DNA of 51,820 bases from assembly GCF_000264785.1 (NCBI RefSeq), contig NZ_AFJI01000034.1, forward strand, positions 1 through 51,820, written 5' to 3'. The notes below the pieces were generated by a model. The model saw only the letters and a program-made list of their open reading frames with translations. It had not been told where the DNA came from and made no database searches. This document shows positions 38,567 through 47,118 of the stretch, in pieces (position 1 is the stretch's first letter; each line of letters opens with the position of its first letter). Both the position numbers and the translations under genes were made by a program. This DNA comes from Edwardsiella ictaluri ATCC 33202 (GTDB taxonomy: Bacteria; Pseudomonadota; Gammaproteobacteria; Enterobacterales; Enterobacteriaceae).

Positions 38567-40516
38567 TTATGGCTCGGACGCGTCGTGGCGATCCGCCTCC
38601 GGGGATTGGCCGTGAATATGACGGTAGATACTCATTTTGCTGATATTCAATTGGCGCGCCGCCTTCTGCTGATTCTGCTGATTGCGCGCCAGATAATATT
38701 GTACGATTTGGCGTTGGCAATGGCCGGTCATGAGTTTGAAGTCGTCCAGCAGCGGGATGCGGCAGGTCAGGACGCCGCGCCCGCCCGCCTCGCTGACGGC
38801 CTCGTCTGGCTGGCAATAGCGCTGCAGGATCTGGGTCGGCGTCAGGGCGGGGAACACCCGGTAGAGGATGGCGAAGCGCTCGATGATGGCCCGTAGCTCG
38901 CGGACGTTGCCGTGAAACGGGTGGCGGCACAGCGCCGCCAGCAGCACCGCTTCCTGCTCCCCGTCGAGGCAGCACCCGAGGGTTTGCAGAAAGTGGCGCC
39001 CCAGCAGGCGGATATCGTCGTCGCGGCTACGCAGCGGCGGCAGCAGGATGTGCAGCGTATTCAGCCGGTAATACAGATCGCCGCGGAACAGCCGCTCGTC
39101 GATCCGGCGTCGCAGATCCTGGTTGGTGGCGGTGATGATGCGCACGTCGACCGGCAGTACCCCGCTGCCGCCGATGCGCATGATCTCCTTTTCCTGCAGG
39201 GCGCGCAGCAGCTTGGTCTGCATACTCAGCGGCAGCTCGCCGATCTCGTCCAGAAACAGGGTGCCGCCGTGCGCCAGCTCGAACAGCCCGGCCTTACCCC
39301 TGCGATTGGCGCCGGTGAAAGCGCCGTCCACATAGCCGAACAGCTCGCTCTCCAGCAGGTTCTCCGGGATCGCCGCGCAGTTAATCGCCACGAAGGGCTG
39401 GCTGCGCCGCGCGCTGCTGCGGTGCAGGCTCTGGGCAAACAGCTCTTTGCCCGTGCCCGACTCCCCCTGGATTAAGACGTTGGCCTGCGTCGCAGCATAG
39501 TGGCGCGCCAGCGTTTTGATATCCTGCATCTTTGGGTCGGCGGTATGGATATCGTCAAAGTCATAGCGCGCGACGAACCCCTGCCGCCGCCCCTCCTGCT
39601 GGCGCAGGCGGTGCTCGGCGTGGCGGATCAGGCGCGAGGCCGACAGGGTGCAGACCACCCCGAGGCTGCGTCCCTGGCTGACGATGGGTACCCGGTTAAC
39701 GATAAAGGTATCGCCGTTAACCTCCACCACCTGTCCCAGCTGGCTGCGCTGACTCTTCAGCACATCCCGGGTGCGCGAATCCGGGATCAGCGTGCGGATC
39801 TCGCGGCCGATCACCGCCGACAGCTCGCGCCGCAGGATGGTCAGCGCCGCCGGATTGACCTGGATGATGCGATCCTGCGCATCGGTGACGATCAGTGCCT
39901 CGGCGATGGTCGCCAGCATGGTATCCAGCTGCGCGGCCTTCCTGCGGCTCTCATCTTCCGCGTGCGCCAGCAGCATCGCCTGATGCAGCGCCCGGTAAAT
40001 GGCGTCGTCGTCGGCGGTCAGCAGCCGCGCGCTCACGCCGTGCCGCTGCGCCGCCCGCACCACCAGAATGCCACCGATGACGACATCCAGGGCGCGAATC
40101 TCCTCGCTGAGCAGCAGCGCGTCGATATCCTCGTGGCCATGGAACACCTCCTGACGGATCTCCATCGCCAGCGCCTGGGCGATCGGCGCCACCCCGGGCA
40201 GTGGCTGACGGTAGCTGATCACGCCGACCCGCGCGACCTCTCCCCGCAGCGGCAGCAGCAGCGTCAGCAGATCGAGGGCGCTGGTTTCGATGGAGACCAC
40301 CGGCTTGAGCGTATACAGGCGGATTTTTTCGGCGGTGCCACCGCGGCTGATCACCGCCGAGATGTCGTCCGGCAGGCGCGCGACCTGACGGGCGACGGTG
40401 TCAAAGGCACCGTCGATCACCGTCAGACGGCAACCCAGTGCCGCCGCCTGCTGTCGCGCCAGAGTCGCCAGCTGGGGGTAGGGGGCGATAAAGGCAAAGT
40501 GAAATTCGGCGCTCAT
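38567..40516 (-). CDS. PrpR-family sigma-54-dependent transcriptional activator
   Basis: 649 aa. An N-terminal PrpR_N-type sensor domain (about 1-185, with SRGGTAEKIR) binds the inducer in this family. A PAS domain follows (about 195-290). The AAA+ domain has Walker A GESGTGKE at 351-358, the sigma-54 contact loop GAFTGA at 398-403, and LFLDEIGELP. A Fis-type HTH lies at the C-terminus (KAARQLNISKMSIYRHI). AAGGAGTTTCC precedes the ATG. It sits between the enzyme genes and the permease gene, and both transcription units have sigma-54 promoters, so it is their likely regulator. The inducer, by analogy with PrpR (2-methylcitrate), may be a pathway intermediate. Confidence 0.9.
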   Translation of the reverse strand: MSAEFHFAFIAPYPQLATLARQQAAALGCRLTVIDGAFDTVARQVARLPDDISAVISRGGTAEKIRLYTLKPVVSIETSALDLLTLLLPLRGEVARVGVISYRQPLPGVAPIAQALAMEIRQEVFHGHEDIDALLLSEEIRALDVVIGGILVVRAAQRHGVSARLLTADDDAIYRALHQAMLLAHAEDESRRKAAQLDTMLATIAEALIVTDAQDRIIQVNPAALTILRRELSAVIGREIRTLIPDSRTRDVLKSQRSQLGQVVEVNGDTFIVNRVPIVSQGRSLGVVCTLSASRLIRHAEHRLRQQEGRRQGFVARYDFDDIHTADPKMQDIKTLARHYAATQANVLIQGESGTGKELFAQSLHRSSARRSQPFVAINCAAIPENLLESELFGYVDGAFTGANRRGKAGLFELAHGGTLFLDEIGELPLSMQTKLLRALQEKEIMRIGGSGVLPVDVRIITATNQDLRRRIDERLFRGDLYYRLNTLHILLPPLRSRDDDIRLLGRHFLQTLGCCLDGEQEAVLLAALCRHPFHGNVRELRAIIERFAILYRVFPALTPTQILQRYCQPDEAVSEAGGRGVLTCRIPLLDDFKLMTGHCQRQIVQYYLARNQQNQQKAARQLNISKMSIYRHIHGQSPEADRHDASEP

Positions 40517-40559
40517 GGAAACTCCTTGGTCAACGGTACCGGGTGAGCCCGCCAGCAGA

Positions 40560-40579
40560 GGGGCCGCGTGAGCGGCCCC
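40560..40579. terminator. GC-rich hairpin between the isomerase and regulator genes
   Basis: GGGGCCGC-GTGA-GCGGCCCC is a perfect 8-bp stem with a 4-nt loop in the 87-nt gap after the PrpF-like gene. No T-run follows on the minus strand. It may attenuate read-through so that the regulator is made in smaller amount than the enzymes. Confidence 0.5.
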
Positions 40580-40603
40580 CGTGGCTCAGCCCGGCGTGAG
40601 GCG

Positions 40604-41779
40604 CTACTTCCCGTCGGACGTCGGAGCCAACAGGCTGTTTCGCAGGTAAAATTGTCCGTCCAGCAGGATCCGGGCGGTGCGGGTCACCCGCGACTTACGC
40701 AGCTGGTATGTCTCCCCCTGTCGTCCGACGGCGCAGTCGGTCACGATCACCCCGCTGGGATGGCCGATGCGCAGGCGATCGCCGGCGTGGGCCGCCGGTG
40801 CCATCCGTTGGTATACCAGGGTGCCGGGAATGCGGGCGGCGGCGCCCAGCGCGACGGTACCCGTCACCGGGTGGGCCTTGTGCAGCGCCTGCATAAATAC
40901 CAGGCGTGAGACAATGTCGCACTGGTCCGCCTCAATGTGCTTACCGTTAAAGGTATCATGCGTGCGCGGTGAACTGACAATGCTAAAAAAGGGCGCATAG
41001 GGGATCTGCTGCGCCGCCTCGCGCCAGTCATCGATCAGTCCAATCCGCTGCGCGGCCTTGGCGCGGATCTCTTCGATCAGTGCCATCCGCTGCGCATCGC
41101 CGCTGATTTCGGCCGGGGTCTCCGTACCGCGCAGCCCCAGCGCCCCGGCATCGATAAACACCGTGACGTTGCCCGCATCAATGATGGAGACCTGATACTC
41201 ACGTCCGCCGGCCTCAATGGTGTCACAGGGTGCTCCGCTGGGCAGCAGCGCGCCGGTGGTCTCCCCGCCGCAGTCGGCCCAGTCGAGATCGATGCGGGCG
41301 CCACTGCCCGGTACGCCGTCGATACTGCAGTCGCCCTCAACCCGCGGCATACCGTCGGCGACCGGCACATCGGCGATCAGGATCCGCCCGGTGTTCACCA
41401 TATGTATCCGCACCCGGGTCAGCGGTACCTCAGCAGCGATCATCCCCTTCTGGATCGCGAAGGCGCCGACCGCCGCCGAGATGTTGCCGCAGTTGCCGCC
41501 GTAGTCGATGAAGGCCTCGCTGAGGCTGACCTGGCCGAAGATATAATCCACATCCGCGTCGGGGCGGCTGGCGGGCGCGATGATGGCCAGCTTGCTGGTC
41601 AGCGGATCGGCGCCGCCCAGCCCATCGATCTGGCGCAGATCCGGGCTGCCGAAGACGGAGAGGATCACCCGATCGCGCAGGGCGGGATCGGCGGGGAGGG
41701 CGTTCTTCATGATGAAGATGCCCTTGCTGGTGCCCCCGCGTACGATAGCGACGGGGAGCGCAGTCACTTCAGTTTGCAT
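40604..41779 (-). CDS. PrpF-family dicarboxylate isomerase (methylitaconate/aconitate isomerase-like)
   Basis: 391-aa member of the PrpF family (diaminopimelate-epimerase fold), which moves the double bond of substituted aconitates or itaconates; methylitaconate delta-isomerase of nicotinate fermenters also belongs here. Conserved Lys63 (DPLTSKLAII) and Cys97 (YGGNCGN) correspond by position to Lys73 and Cys107 of characterised PrpF. RGGTSKGIF near the N-terminus is the family hallmark. ATG 41779 is chosen because GGAGG lies five bases upstream; GTG 41782 adds one codon. It overlaps the small hydratase subunit gene by 11 nt. No prpBCDE genes are in the window, so it is not the ordinary 2-methylcitrate cycle context. 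Confidence 0.88.
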   Translation of the reverse strand: MQTEVTALPVAIVRGGTSKGIFIMKNALPADPALRDRVILSVFGSPDLRQIDGLGGADPLTSKLAIIAPASRPDADVDYIFGQVSLSEAFIDYGGNCGNISAAVGAFAIQKGMIAAEVPLTRVRIHMVNTGRILIADVPVADGMPRVEGDCSIDGVPGSGARIDLDWADCGGETTGALLPSGAPCDTIEAGGREYQVSIIDAGNVTVFIDAGALGLRGTETPAEISGDAQRMALIEEIRAKAAQRIGLIDDWREAAQQIPYAPFFSIVSSPRTHDTFNGKHIEADQCDIVSRLVFMQALHKAHPVTGTVALGAAARIPGTLVYQRMAPAAHAGDRLRIGHPSGVIVTDCAVGRQGETYQLRKSRVTRTARILLDGQFYLRNSLLAPTSDGK

Positions 41780-42272
41780 CACAACCTCCGGTTTGTCTGA
41801 GATGGTTTACCAGTCCGCCGGCGCGGATCATCGCCATAATGTTATCCGGCAGACGGGTGCAGGGGTAGATCTCCTGCTGGGTGATATTGTGGATGATGCC
41901 CTGGGCGATATCGATGGAGAGCGCGTCGCCCTGGCGGATCTCGTCAGCGCGCGGCGCGCTGAGCGCCGGGATCCCCAGATTGATGCAGTTACGGTAGAAA
42001 ATGCGGGCGAAGGAGCAGGCCACCACCGCCTGGATCCCCAGATACCTGAGGGTGAGCGGCGAGGTTTCGCGCGATGAGCCGGATCCCAGGTTATTGCCGG
42101 CCACCAGAATATCCCCGGGACGCACCTGTGCGGCGAAGTCGGGATTGACGGCGGACATGCAGTAAGGGGCGGCCTCGGCGATGCTCAGCTCCATATACTG
42201 CGGCGGCGAGATGATATCGGTATTGATATTGTCGCCAAACTTCCAGACATTGCCGTGTAGCAGCGTATCCAT
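41769..42272 (-). CDS. LeuD-type small subunit of a hydro-lyase (3-isopropylmalate dehydratase/dimethylmaleate hydratase family)
   Basis: 167-aa swivelling-domain subunit. GNVWKFGDNINTDIISPPQY at the start and NNLGSGSSRETSPLTLRYLG are the family signatures; the GSGSSRE loop contributes active-site Ser and Arg. Tail to the large subunit gene: its GTG-initiated form would overlap by 4 nt, but ATG 42272, six bases after GAGGT, is the better start. Lengths of both subunits and their separation into two genes resemble archaeal/bacterial LeuCD2 and DmdAB hydratases rather than the enterobacterial LeuCD. Confidence 0.87.
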   Translation of the reverse strand: MDTLLHGNVWKFGDNINTDIISPPQYMELSIAEAAPYCMSAVNPDFAAQVRPGDILVAGNNLGSGSSRETSPLTLRYLGIQAVVACSFARIFYRNCINLGIPALSAPRADEIRQGDALSIDIAQGIIHNITQQEIYPCTRLPDNIMAMIRAGGLVNHLRQTGGCDAN

Positions 42273-42280
42273 CGGGGACC

Positions 42281-43546
42281 TCACAGAAGCGTTTGCGGTG
42301 AAATGATGCTGCCGGTCAGGGCAGCGGCGGCCACGGAGAGCGGAGAGGCCAGATAGATGTTGGCATCGCGGCTGCCCATGCGGCCGATGAAGTTGCGGTT
42401 GCTGGCCGAAATGCAGTTTTCACCGCCCGCCAGCAGCCCGGAGTGCAGCCCGACACACACCCCGCAGGTCGGCGCCAGAATGGTGGCACCGGCCTCCGCC
42501 AGCTGGCTGAGAATACCGCTGCGGCTGGCCTGCTGCCAGATCTGCTGCGAGGCGGGTGAGACCAGCAGGCGCACGCCGCGGGCGATCCGTTTGCCGCGCA
42601 GTAGGTCGGCGGCGGCGGCCAGATCGCTATAGCGTCCGCCGGTACAGGATCCGAGATAGGCCTGATCGATTCGGGTACCGGCCACGTTGTCGATATCGGT
42701 CACGTTATCGACGTTGTGCGGGCAGGCAATCTGCGGAGCCAGCGCCGGTGCCGCAAAGCGCAGCTGGCGTACATAGATGGCGTCATCGTCCGGGGGATAG
42801 ACCGTATAGGCGTCGCGGCCGATTCCCTGCGCGGCGAGGTAGGCCTCCGTCAGTGCGTCTACCGACATTAGCCCGGCTTTGGCCCCCATCTCCACCGCCA
42901 TATTGGCGATGGCCATACGCTGATCGATAGGCATGTCGGCAAAGGTGGAGCCGCAAAACTCCACGGCCTGATAGGTCGCCCCGGCGTGGCCGATGTGGCC
43001 GATGGTCTTCAGGGCGATATCCTTGGCCATCACCCCGGGGGGCAGCGGACCGCTCCACTCAACCCGCTGGCTCTCTGGCACCTTTAGCCAGGTTTTGCCG
43101 GTGGCCAGGATCCCCACCATCTCGGTGGAGCCGACGCCAGTGGCGAATGCCCCCAGCGCGCCGCCCATGCAGGTGTGGGAGTCGGTGCCCAGGATCAGGG
43201 TGCCGGGCAGTACGTGTCCCTGCTCTGCCATGATCTGGTGGCACGGCCCCTGAAATTCATAGTAGCGATCGATGCCCTGTTCGGCAGACCAGTCGCGGGT
43301 AAACTTGACGATCTCCGCCTGACGCGCGTTGGCGGGCGGCGTATAGTGATCGGCGATGACCACTACCCGCTCGCGGTGGCGGATCGGCATCTTCAGGCTT
43401 TCCAGCTGTTCGGCGATCTGCACCCGTGGTCCCAGGATGTCATCCATCATCGCCTTATCGACGTCGACCCAGACCACATCACCGGCCGTCACCTCTGTCA
43501 GCCCGGCCTTGGCGGCCAGGATCTTCTCTGCTACGGTTTTACCCAT
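42281..43546 (-). CDS. LeuC-type large subunit, [4Fe-4S] hydro-lyase
   Basis: 421-aa aconitase-superfamily large subunit. The three iron-sulphur ligands are visible as Cys301 (YLGSCTGGRYSD), Cys361 and Cys364 (PTCGVCVG). Substrate-domain words are VVVIADHYTPP, GTDSHTCMGGALGAFATGVG and EMVGILATGKTW. It is about 420 aa, shorter than leucine-biosynthetic LeuC of enterics (about 466), as for the homoaconitase/LeuC2/DmdA group. The likely reaction is reversible hydration of a substituted maleate, for example citraconate to 2-methylmalate. Substrate is inferred from neighbours. Confidence 0.88.
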   Translation of the reverse strand: MGKTVAEKILAAKAGLTEVTAGDVVWVDVDKAMMDDILGPRVQIAEQLESLKMPIRHRERVVVIADHYTPPANARQAEIVKFTRDWSAEQGIDRYYEFQGPCHQIMAEQGHVLPGTLILGTDSHTCMGGALGAFATGVGSTEMVGILATGKTWLKVPESQRVEWSGPLPPGVMAKDIALKTIGHIGHAGATYQAVEFCGSTFADMPIDQRMAIANMAVEMGAKAGLMSVDALTEAYLAAQGIGRDAYTVYPPDDDAIYVRQLRFAAPALAPQIACPHNVDNVTDIDNVAGTRIDQAYLGSCTGGRYSDLAAAADLLRGKRIARGVRLLVSPASQQIWQQASRSGILSQLAEAGATILAPTCGVCVGLHSGLLAGGENCISASNRNFIGRMGSRDANIYLASPLSVAAAALTGSIISPQTLL

Positions 43547-43594
43547 ATCTCCTCCATCGGAAAGGGCGGGGGCGTACCGCCCCCGCGCGGAAAG

Positions 43595-44539
43595 CTACGG
43601 CTGGCTGAACTCGAATTCGTCGTAGCGCCGGGCGTGCGACAGCATGCCGCTCAGCGCCGCCGGTGCCAGTCCCTGCAGGCGATCCACCACTTGCAGCAGT
43701 CGTCCCAGATCGACGCCGTGGGCAATGCCCATGCGATCCAGCATGTTGACCAGATCCTCCGTCGCCGCGTTGCCGGCCGCGCCGGGGGCGAACGGGCAGC
43801 CTCCCAGCCCCCCGGCAGCGCTTTCGAAGCGGGTGACGCCCTGGCTGATGGCCGCATAGATATTGGCCAGCGCCATGCCGTGGGTGTTGTGCATGTGCAG
43901 GGCGGGATCGAGCCCCGGCAGCGCCAGGCGCAGCTGCTGCAGCAGCTCTACGGTCTGGCGGGGATTGGCCACGCCGATGGTGTCGCACAGCGTGAAGCGG
44001 CTGATCCCCATCTCGCGCCCGGCCCGCAGCAGCGCCGCCACGTCGGCGATCGGCACCGCCCCCTGGAACGGGCAGCCGAAGGCGGTGGCGACGATCAGCG
44101 TCACCTCCAGCTCCGGCAGGGCGCAGCGCAGGGTCTGCAGTTCTGTCAGCGACGCCTGCGGCGTCCGGTTGATATTCTTCAGGTTGTGCTGCGGGCTGGC
44201 GGAGATCACGTAGTTGACCTTGGTGATCCCGCAGGTTAGCGCCCGCTCGGCCCCTTTCAGGTTCGGCACCAGCGCCGCGATCTCCACCCCCAGCGAGTGG
44301 GCCTGCGCCACCGCATGGCGCGCGACGATGTCGGCATCCTTCATCTGCGGGATCGCCGCCGGATGCACAAACGAGGTCGCCTCGATTCGCTTCAGGCCGC
44401 TGGCCATCAGGCCGTCGATCAGCGCCAGCTTCTCCGGCGTCGGGATCCAGGCGGAGATATTCTGTAGCCCGTCGCGCGGGCATACTTCGGTCAGGCTAAC
44501 CTGAGTCGGCCAGTCACACATTCGCATTTCGGTCATCAT
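43595..44539 (-). CDS. HMG-CoA-lyase-family acyl-CoA lyase
   Basis: 314-aa TIM-barrel lyase of the DRE-TIM group. The catalytic loop EVCPRDGLQN has Arg22, Asp23 and Gln26. Metal ligands HMHNTHG lie at 215-221, and the signature GGLGGCPFAPGAAGNAATED contains the catalytic Cys248. Members cleave 3-hydroxy-3-methylglutaryl-CoA or related 3-hydroxy-3-methyl acyl-CoAs such as citramalyl-CoA. GGAGAG precedes the ATG. It lies between the CoA-transferase gene and the hydratase genes, so a malyl-CoA-type substrate made from the hydratase product is plausible; leucine degradation genes are absent nearby. Confidence 0.9.
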   Translation of the reverse strand: MMTEMRMCDWPTQVSLTEVCPRDGLQNISAWIPTPEKLALIDGLMASGLKRIEATSFVHPAAIPQMKDADIVARHAVAQAHSLGVEIAALVPNLKGAERALTCGITKVNYVISASPQHNLKNINRTPQASLTELQTLRCALPELEVTLIVATAFGCPFQGAVPIADVAALLRAGREMGISRFTLCDTIGVANPRQTVELLQQLRLALPGLDPALHMHNTHGMALANIYAAISQGVTRFESAAGGLGGCPFAPGAAGNAATEDLVNMLDRMGIAHGVDLGRLLQVVDRLQGLAPAALSGMLSHARRYDEFEFSQP

Positions 44540-44561
44540 CAGGCTCTCCGTATCGCGTGGT

Positions 44562-45755
44562 TCATAGCGCCCCCTGGCGTGTCAGGCGCTCGATCTCCTG
44601 CGCGCTTAGCCCCAGGTAGCGCTGCAGGATCTCGGCGGTGTGCTCTCCGAGCCGGGGAGAGGAGCGCGGGGGAAGGTAGCGATCGTCGCTGAGCTTGATC
44701 GGGTTGCCGGTGACGCGGACCTCGCCGGCGATGGGATGGTGCATCGGGACAAACATCTGCCGCGCGCCGGCGATATGCGGATCGTTGACCACCCGGTCGA
44801 TGGTGTTGATCGGCCCGGCGGGGATGCCGGCCTCCAGGATCATGGTGGTGGCCCGATCGATGGTTTTATCGCTCAGCCACTGCTCTATCCGTATCTTTAG
44901 CTCGCGGTGATGCTGGACGCGCAGCGGGTTGGTCAGGAAGCGCGCGTCGCTGATCAGTTCGGGCATCTCCATCAGCTCGCACAGCGCGTGGTACAGCTTG
45001 TCGTTGCCGGCGCCGATCACCATGCTGCCGTCCTGACACTTAAACGAGTCGTAGGGATAAATGGACTCGTAGCGGTTACCGTTGCGCCCCGGCAGCTGTC
45101 CGCTGCTGAGGTAGATCTGATTGATGATCTCCAGACCGGCGACCACCGAATCGACCAGCGCGACATCGACCTTCTGCCCCTGACCGGTGATCTTGGCACG
45201 GTGGTGGGCGGCCAGGACGCCGATGGTCATGAACATGCCGGCCAGCACGTCGGAAATCGCGGTGCCGCAGCGGGTCGGCTCGCCGTCCGGCCAGCCGGTG
45301 GTACTCATCAGTCCACCCATCGCCTGGCCGATAATGTCGTAACCGGCGCGTGCCGAATAGGGGCCGTAGTGGCCGAATCCCGACACGCAGCCATACACCA
45401 GACGCGGGTTGATCTCTTTTAGCTTCTCATAGCCGATGCCCAGCTTTTCCATGGTATTGGGGCGAAAGTTCTCGATCAGAATGTCGGCCTTGGCCACCAG
45501 ACGCAGGAAGAGGGCGACGCCGTCGGGATCCTTCAGATTCAGGGTGATGCCCTGTTTATTACGGTTCAGATTCATGTAATAGGCGCTTTCTCCGTTAATA
45601 AACGGGGCAAAGCTGCGGCTGTCATCGCCGTGCTCCGGCGTCTCAATTTTGATGACGTGTGCGCCCATATCCGCCAGCAGCATGCCGCTGAAAGGCCCGG
45701 CCAGTACGCGGGTCATGTCCAGTACCACTAAATCACCAAGGGTCTGATTCTTCAT
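44562..45755 (-). CDS. CaiB/BaiF-family (family III) CoA-transferase
   Basis: 397-aa CoA-transferase. N-terminal LDMTRVLAGPFSGMLLADMG, the stretch NRNKQGITLNLKDPDG and the catalytic Asp169 (GTAISDVLAG) are typical of family III, which includes formyl-CoA, succinyl-CoA:malate and succinyl-CoA:itaconate/citramalate transferases. First gene of the cluster, with a sigma-54 promoter 50-65 nt upstream. It probably transfers CoA from succinyl-CoA or acetyl-CoA to the hydroxy-acid made by the LeuCD-type hydratase. Donor and acceptor cannot be read from the sequence. Confidence 0.9.
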   Translation of the reverse strand: MKNQTLGDLVVLDMTRVLAGPFSGMLLADMGAHVIKIETPEHGDDSRSFAPFINGESAYYMNLNRNKQGITLNLKDPDGVALFLRLVAKADILIENFRPNTMEKLGIGYEKLKEINPRLVYGCVSGFGHYGPYSARAGYDIIGQAMGGLMSTTGWPDGEPTRCGTAISDVLAGMFMTIGVLAAHHRAKITGQGQKVDVALVDSVVAGLEIINQIYLSSGQLPGRNGNRYESIYPYDSFKCQDGSMVIGAGNDKLYHALCELMEMPELISDARFLTNPLRVQHHRELKIRIEQWLSDKTIDRATTMILEAGIPAGPINTIDRVVNDPHIAGARQMFVPMHHPIAGEVRVTGNPIKLSDDRYLPPRSSPRLGEHTAEILQRYLGLSAQEIERLTRQGAL

Positions 45756-45804
45756 TGCAATTACTCTCTCCGTTATGGCGTTAACTCAGTGTCGCCATAG
45801 CAGG

Positions 45805-45820
45805 AGCAGGTTACGTGCCA
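45805..45820 (-). promoter_or_regulatory. Sigma-54 promoter of the CoA-transferase/lyase/hydratase/isomerase operon
   Basis: TGGCACGTAACCTGCT on the minus strand matches TGGCAC-N5-TTGCT with a single C for T and exact spacing. Predicted start near 45793, about 38 nt before the first gene. Confidence 0.85.
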
Positions 45821-45854
45821 GCTTTTACCTGGAGAGAGATGTTTTTAATTCAAT

Positions 45855-45878
45855 GAAAAATAAGATGATTTATTTTTC
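45855..45878. promoter_or_regulatory. Candidate activator-binding inverted repeat
   Basis: GAAAAATAA and TTATTTTTC, separated by 6 nt, form a perfect 9-6-9 inverted repeat centred about 73 nt upstream of the predicted sigma-54 start. This is a usual position for an enhancer-binding protein. Binding by the PrpR-like regulator is inferred. Confidence 0.45.
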
Positions 45879-45973
45879 GCCTCAGCGAGTGCCGCGCGAG
45901 GGATAACAAATATGTTGCTATGGTTTCATTTTTGAAGGGGGCGGGCGCGTTTCGGGATGGCGCCCGGGTTGGA

Positions 45974-46429
45974 TTAGGAGGAGGGCATCAACGATGAGTG
46001 GTGGGTGGCTATCTTCCACGTCTGGCCGTTCCAGGCGTAGGTAAAGGTATAGCGGGCGGCGGCGCTCGACCGATCCGCAAAGGTAAAGGTAAAGGTATAG
46101 GTGCCGGTATCGGTGGCGGTATTGCAGTCTATTTTTATGGTGCGGCTATCGATGACACCCACCGGTTTCCTGGCGAGAAAGTAGCTGAAGTCATCCAGCC
46201 GTTCTTTCTGGGTATAGCGCGTTTGAGCGGATACGGTGGGCAGTAAAACTGCGTCGGGCAGATAGGTATCGACCACCTTCTGTGCATCTCCCGTCTTTAG
46301 CGCCGCATTCCACTGGTCAAACAGCGCGGCGATTTGCTGTGGATCTACGCTGACGCACTGCTCGGTCGCGGCGGACACCGGGTTAACCATCCAGGCTGAT
46401 ACGACGGTGATAAGGTAGATTTTTTTCAT
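45974..46429 (-). CDS. Exported NTF2-like (SgcJ/DUF4440-type) protein
   Basis: 151 aa with an N-terminal signal peptide (cleavage near SAATEQ, about residue 21). The rest has the NTF2-like pattern: a first helix with AALFDQWNAALKTGDAQKVV, then YLPDAVLLPTVSAQTRYT, and beta strands ending FTYAWNGQTWKIATHHSSLM. This is the CaMKII-association/SgcJ-like group, small cone-shaped domains binding diverse ligands. Two Cys (25 and in IKIDCNT) could form a periplasmic disulphide. It is separate from the adjoining sigma-54 operon, whose promoter lies downstream of it. Function unknown. Confidence 0.75.
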   Translation of the reverse strand: MKKIYLITVVSAWMVNPVSAATEQCVSVDPQQIAALFDQWNAALKTGDAQKVVDTYLPDAVLLPTVSAQTRYTQKERLDDFSYFLARKPVGVIDSRTIKIDCNTATDTGTYTFTFTFADRSSAAARYTFTYAWNGQTWKIATHHSSLMPSS

Positions 46430-46966
46430 ACGGCTTCCTTGTTGTTAGGGGAGATCGACACCTTCATATTAATAACGTAAGTAAATAGTGTGGTGGTTAT
46501 ATCATCGCCTATCGCAGCGATAGCCGGGTCTCCGTCTGGCAGGGAGAGCTCCCCATCCCGGCGCTCTGGCTGCGGGCGTGTCCCAGGCTGATGAAGCGGG
46601 CGCTGACGCTGTCATAGATGATCTTACTGTCTGTATTTGTCGGTACGGCAGTTGTCATCTGTCAGCCAGCTCTAGGCTGGTCGTCGTTGGCGATTTGGTT
46701 CACCAGCGGGGCATGCAGATGCTTTTACGCGGTGGCATAGAGGAGTTCGGCGGGGGGGCCTGATATCCACCGGGCGCTCTGACGTCCAGACCATCCCCGG
46801 GTTCTGGAGCAGGGTAATCCCAGGGCTGCGGGGCGACAGAGGGCCGGACAGCGCCCACTGCCTAACAGGGGAGAGGCCGCGCTCAGATGCGGCGGAAGGG
46901 GGGATCGCCTTACCGACAGCGTGGCTAAATGGATCTTGCGAATGGTATCCGATCTCAATTATAATT
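46430..46966. other. 537-nt interval without a supported gene
   Basis: Several short frames exist on both strands; none has a family match I recognise or a good ribosome binding site. The part after 46900 becomes AT-rich toward the Zur-box-like promoter. Confidence 0.4.
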
Positions 46967-46990
46967 GAATTGTTATAACGTAACATATTC
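46967..46990 (+). promoter_or_regulatory. Zur-box-like operator
   Basis: GAATTGTTATAACG-TAACATATTC is an imperfect palindrome (GAATtGTTA ... TAACaTATTC). It is close to the enterobacterial Zur consensus GAAATGTTATANTATAACATTTC. It precedes the rpmE2 relic/rpmJ2 pair, genes that are Zur-regulated in many bacteria. The assignment rests on consensus and context. Confidence 0.7.
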
Positions 46991-47001
46991 TAGGAGCCGA
47001 G

Positions 47002-47118
47002 ATGAAAACACCTATTTACCCGGAGCGCCGTTGGGTACCTTTTTTCGCGATTGCGCTGGATGGATCCCCCCTGTGGGGGATCCGCGTTGTCGCGTTGGGT
47101 GGAGGAGCGTGCCGATGA
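47002..47118 (+). pseudogene. Vestigial rpmE2 (type B ribosomal protein L31) ORF
   Basis: A 38-codon ORF with a strong AGGAG ribosome binding site. Its first residues [15 protein letters not shown] follow the L31B pattern M-K-x-x-I-(H/Y)-P-E-x-R-x-V-x-F. After that the remaining ~70 residues of L31B are absent. The ORF ends by overlapping the rpmJ2 start (ATGA), so it may now serve only as a translated leader for rpmJ2. The homology is short and could be chance, but position under a Zur box next to rpmJ2 supports it. Confidence 0.5.
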
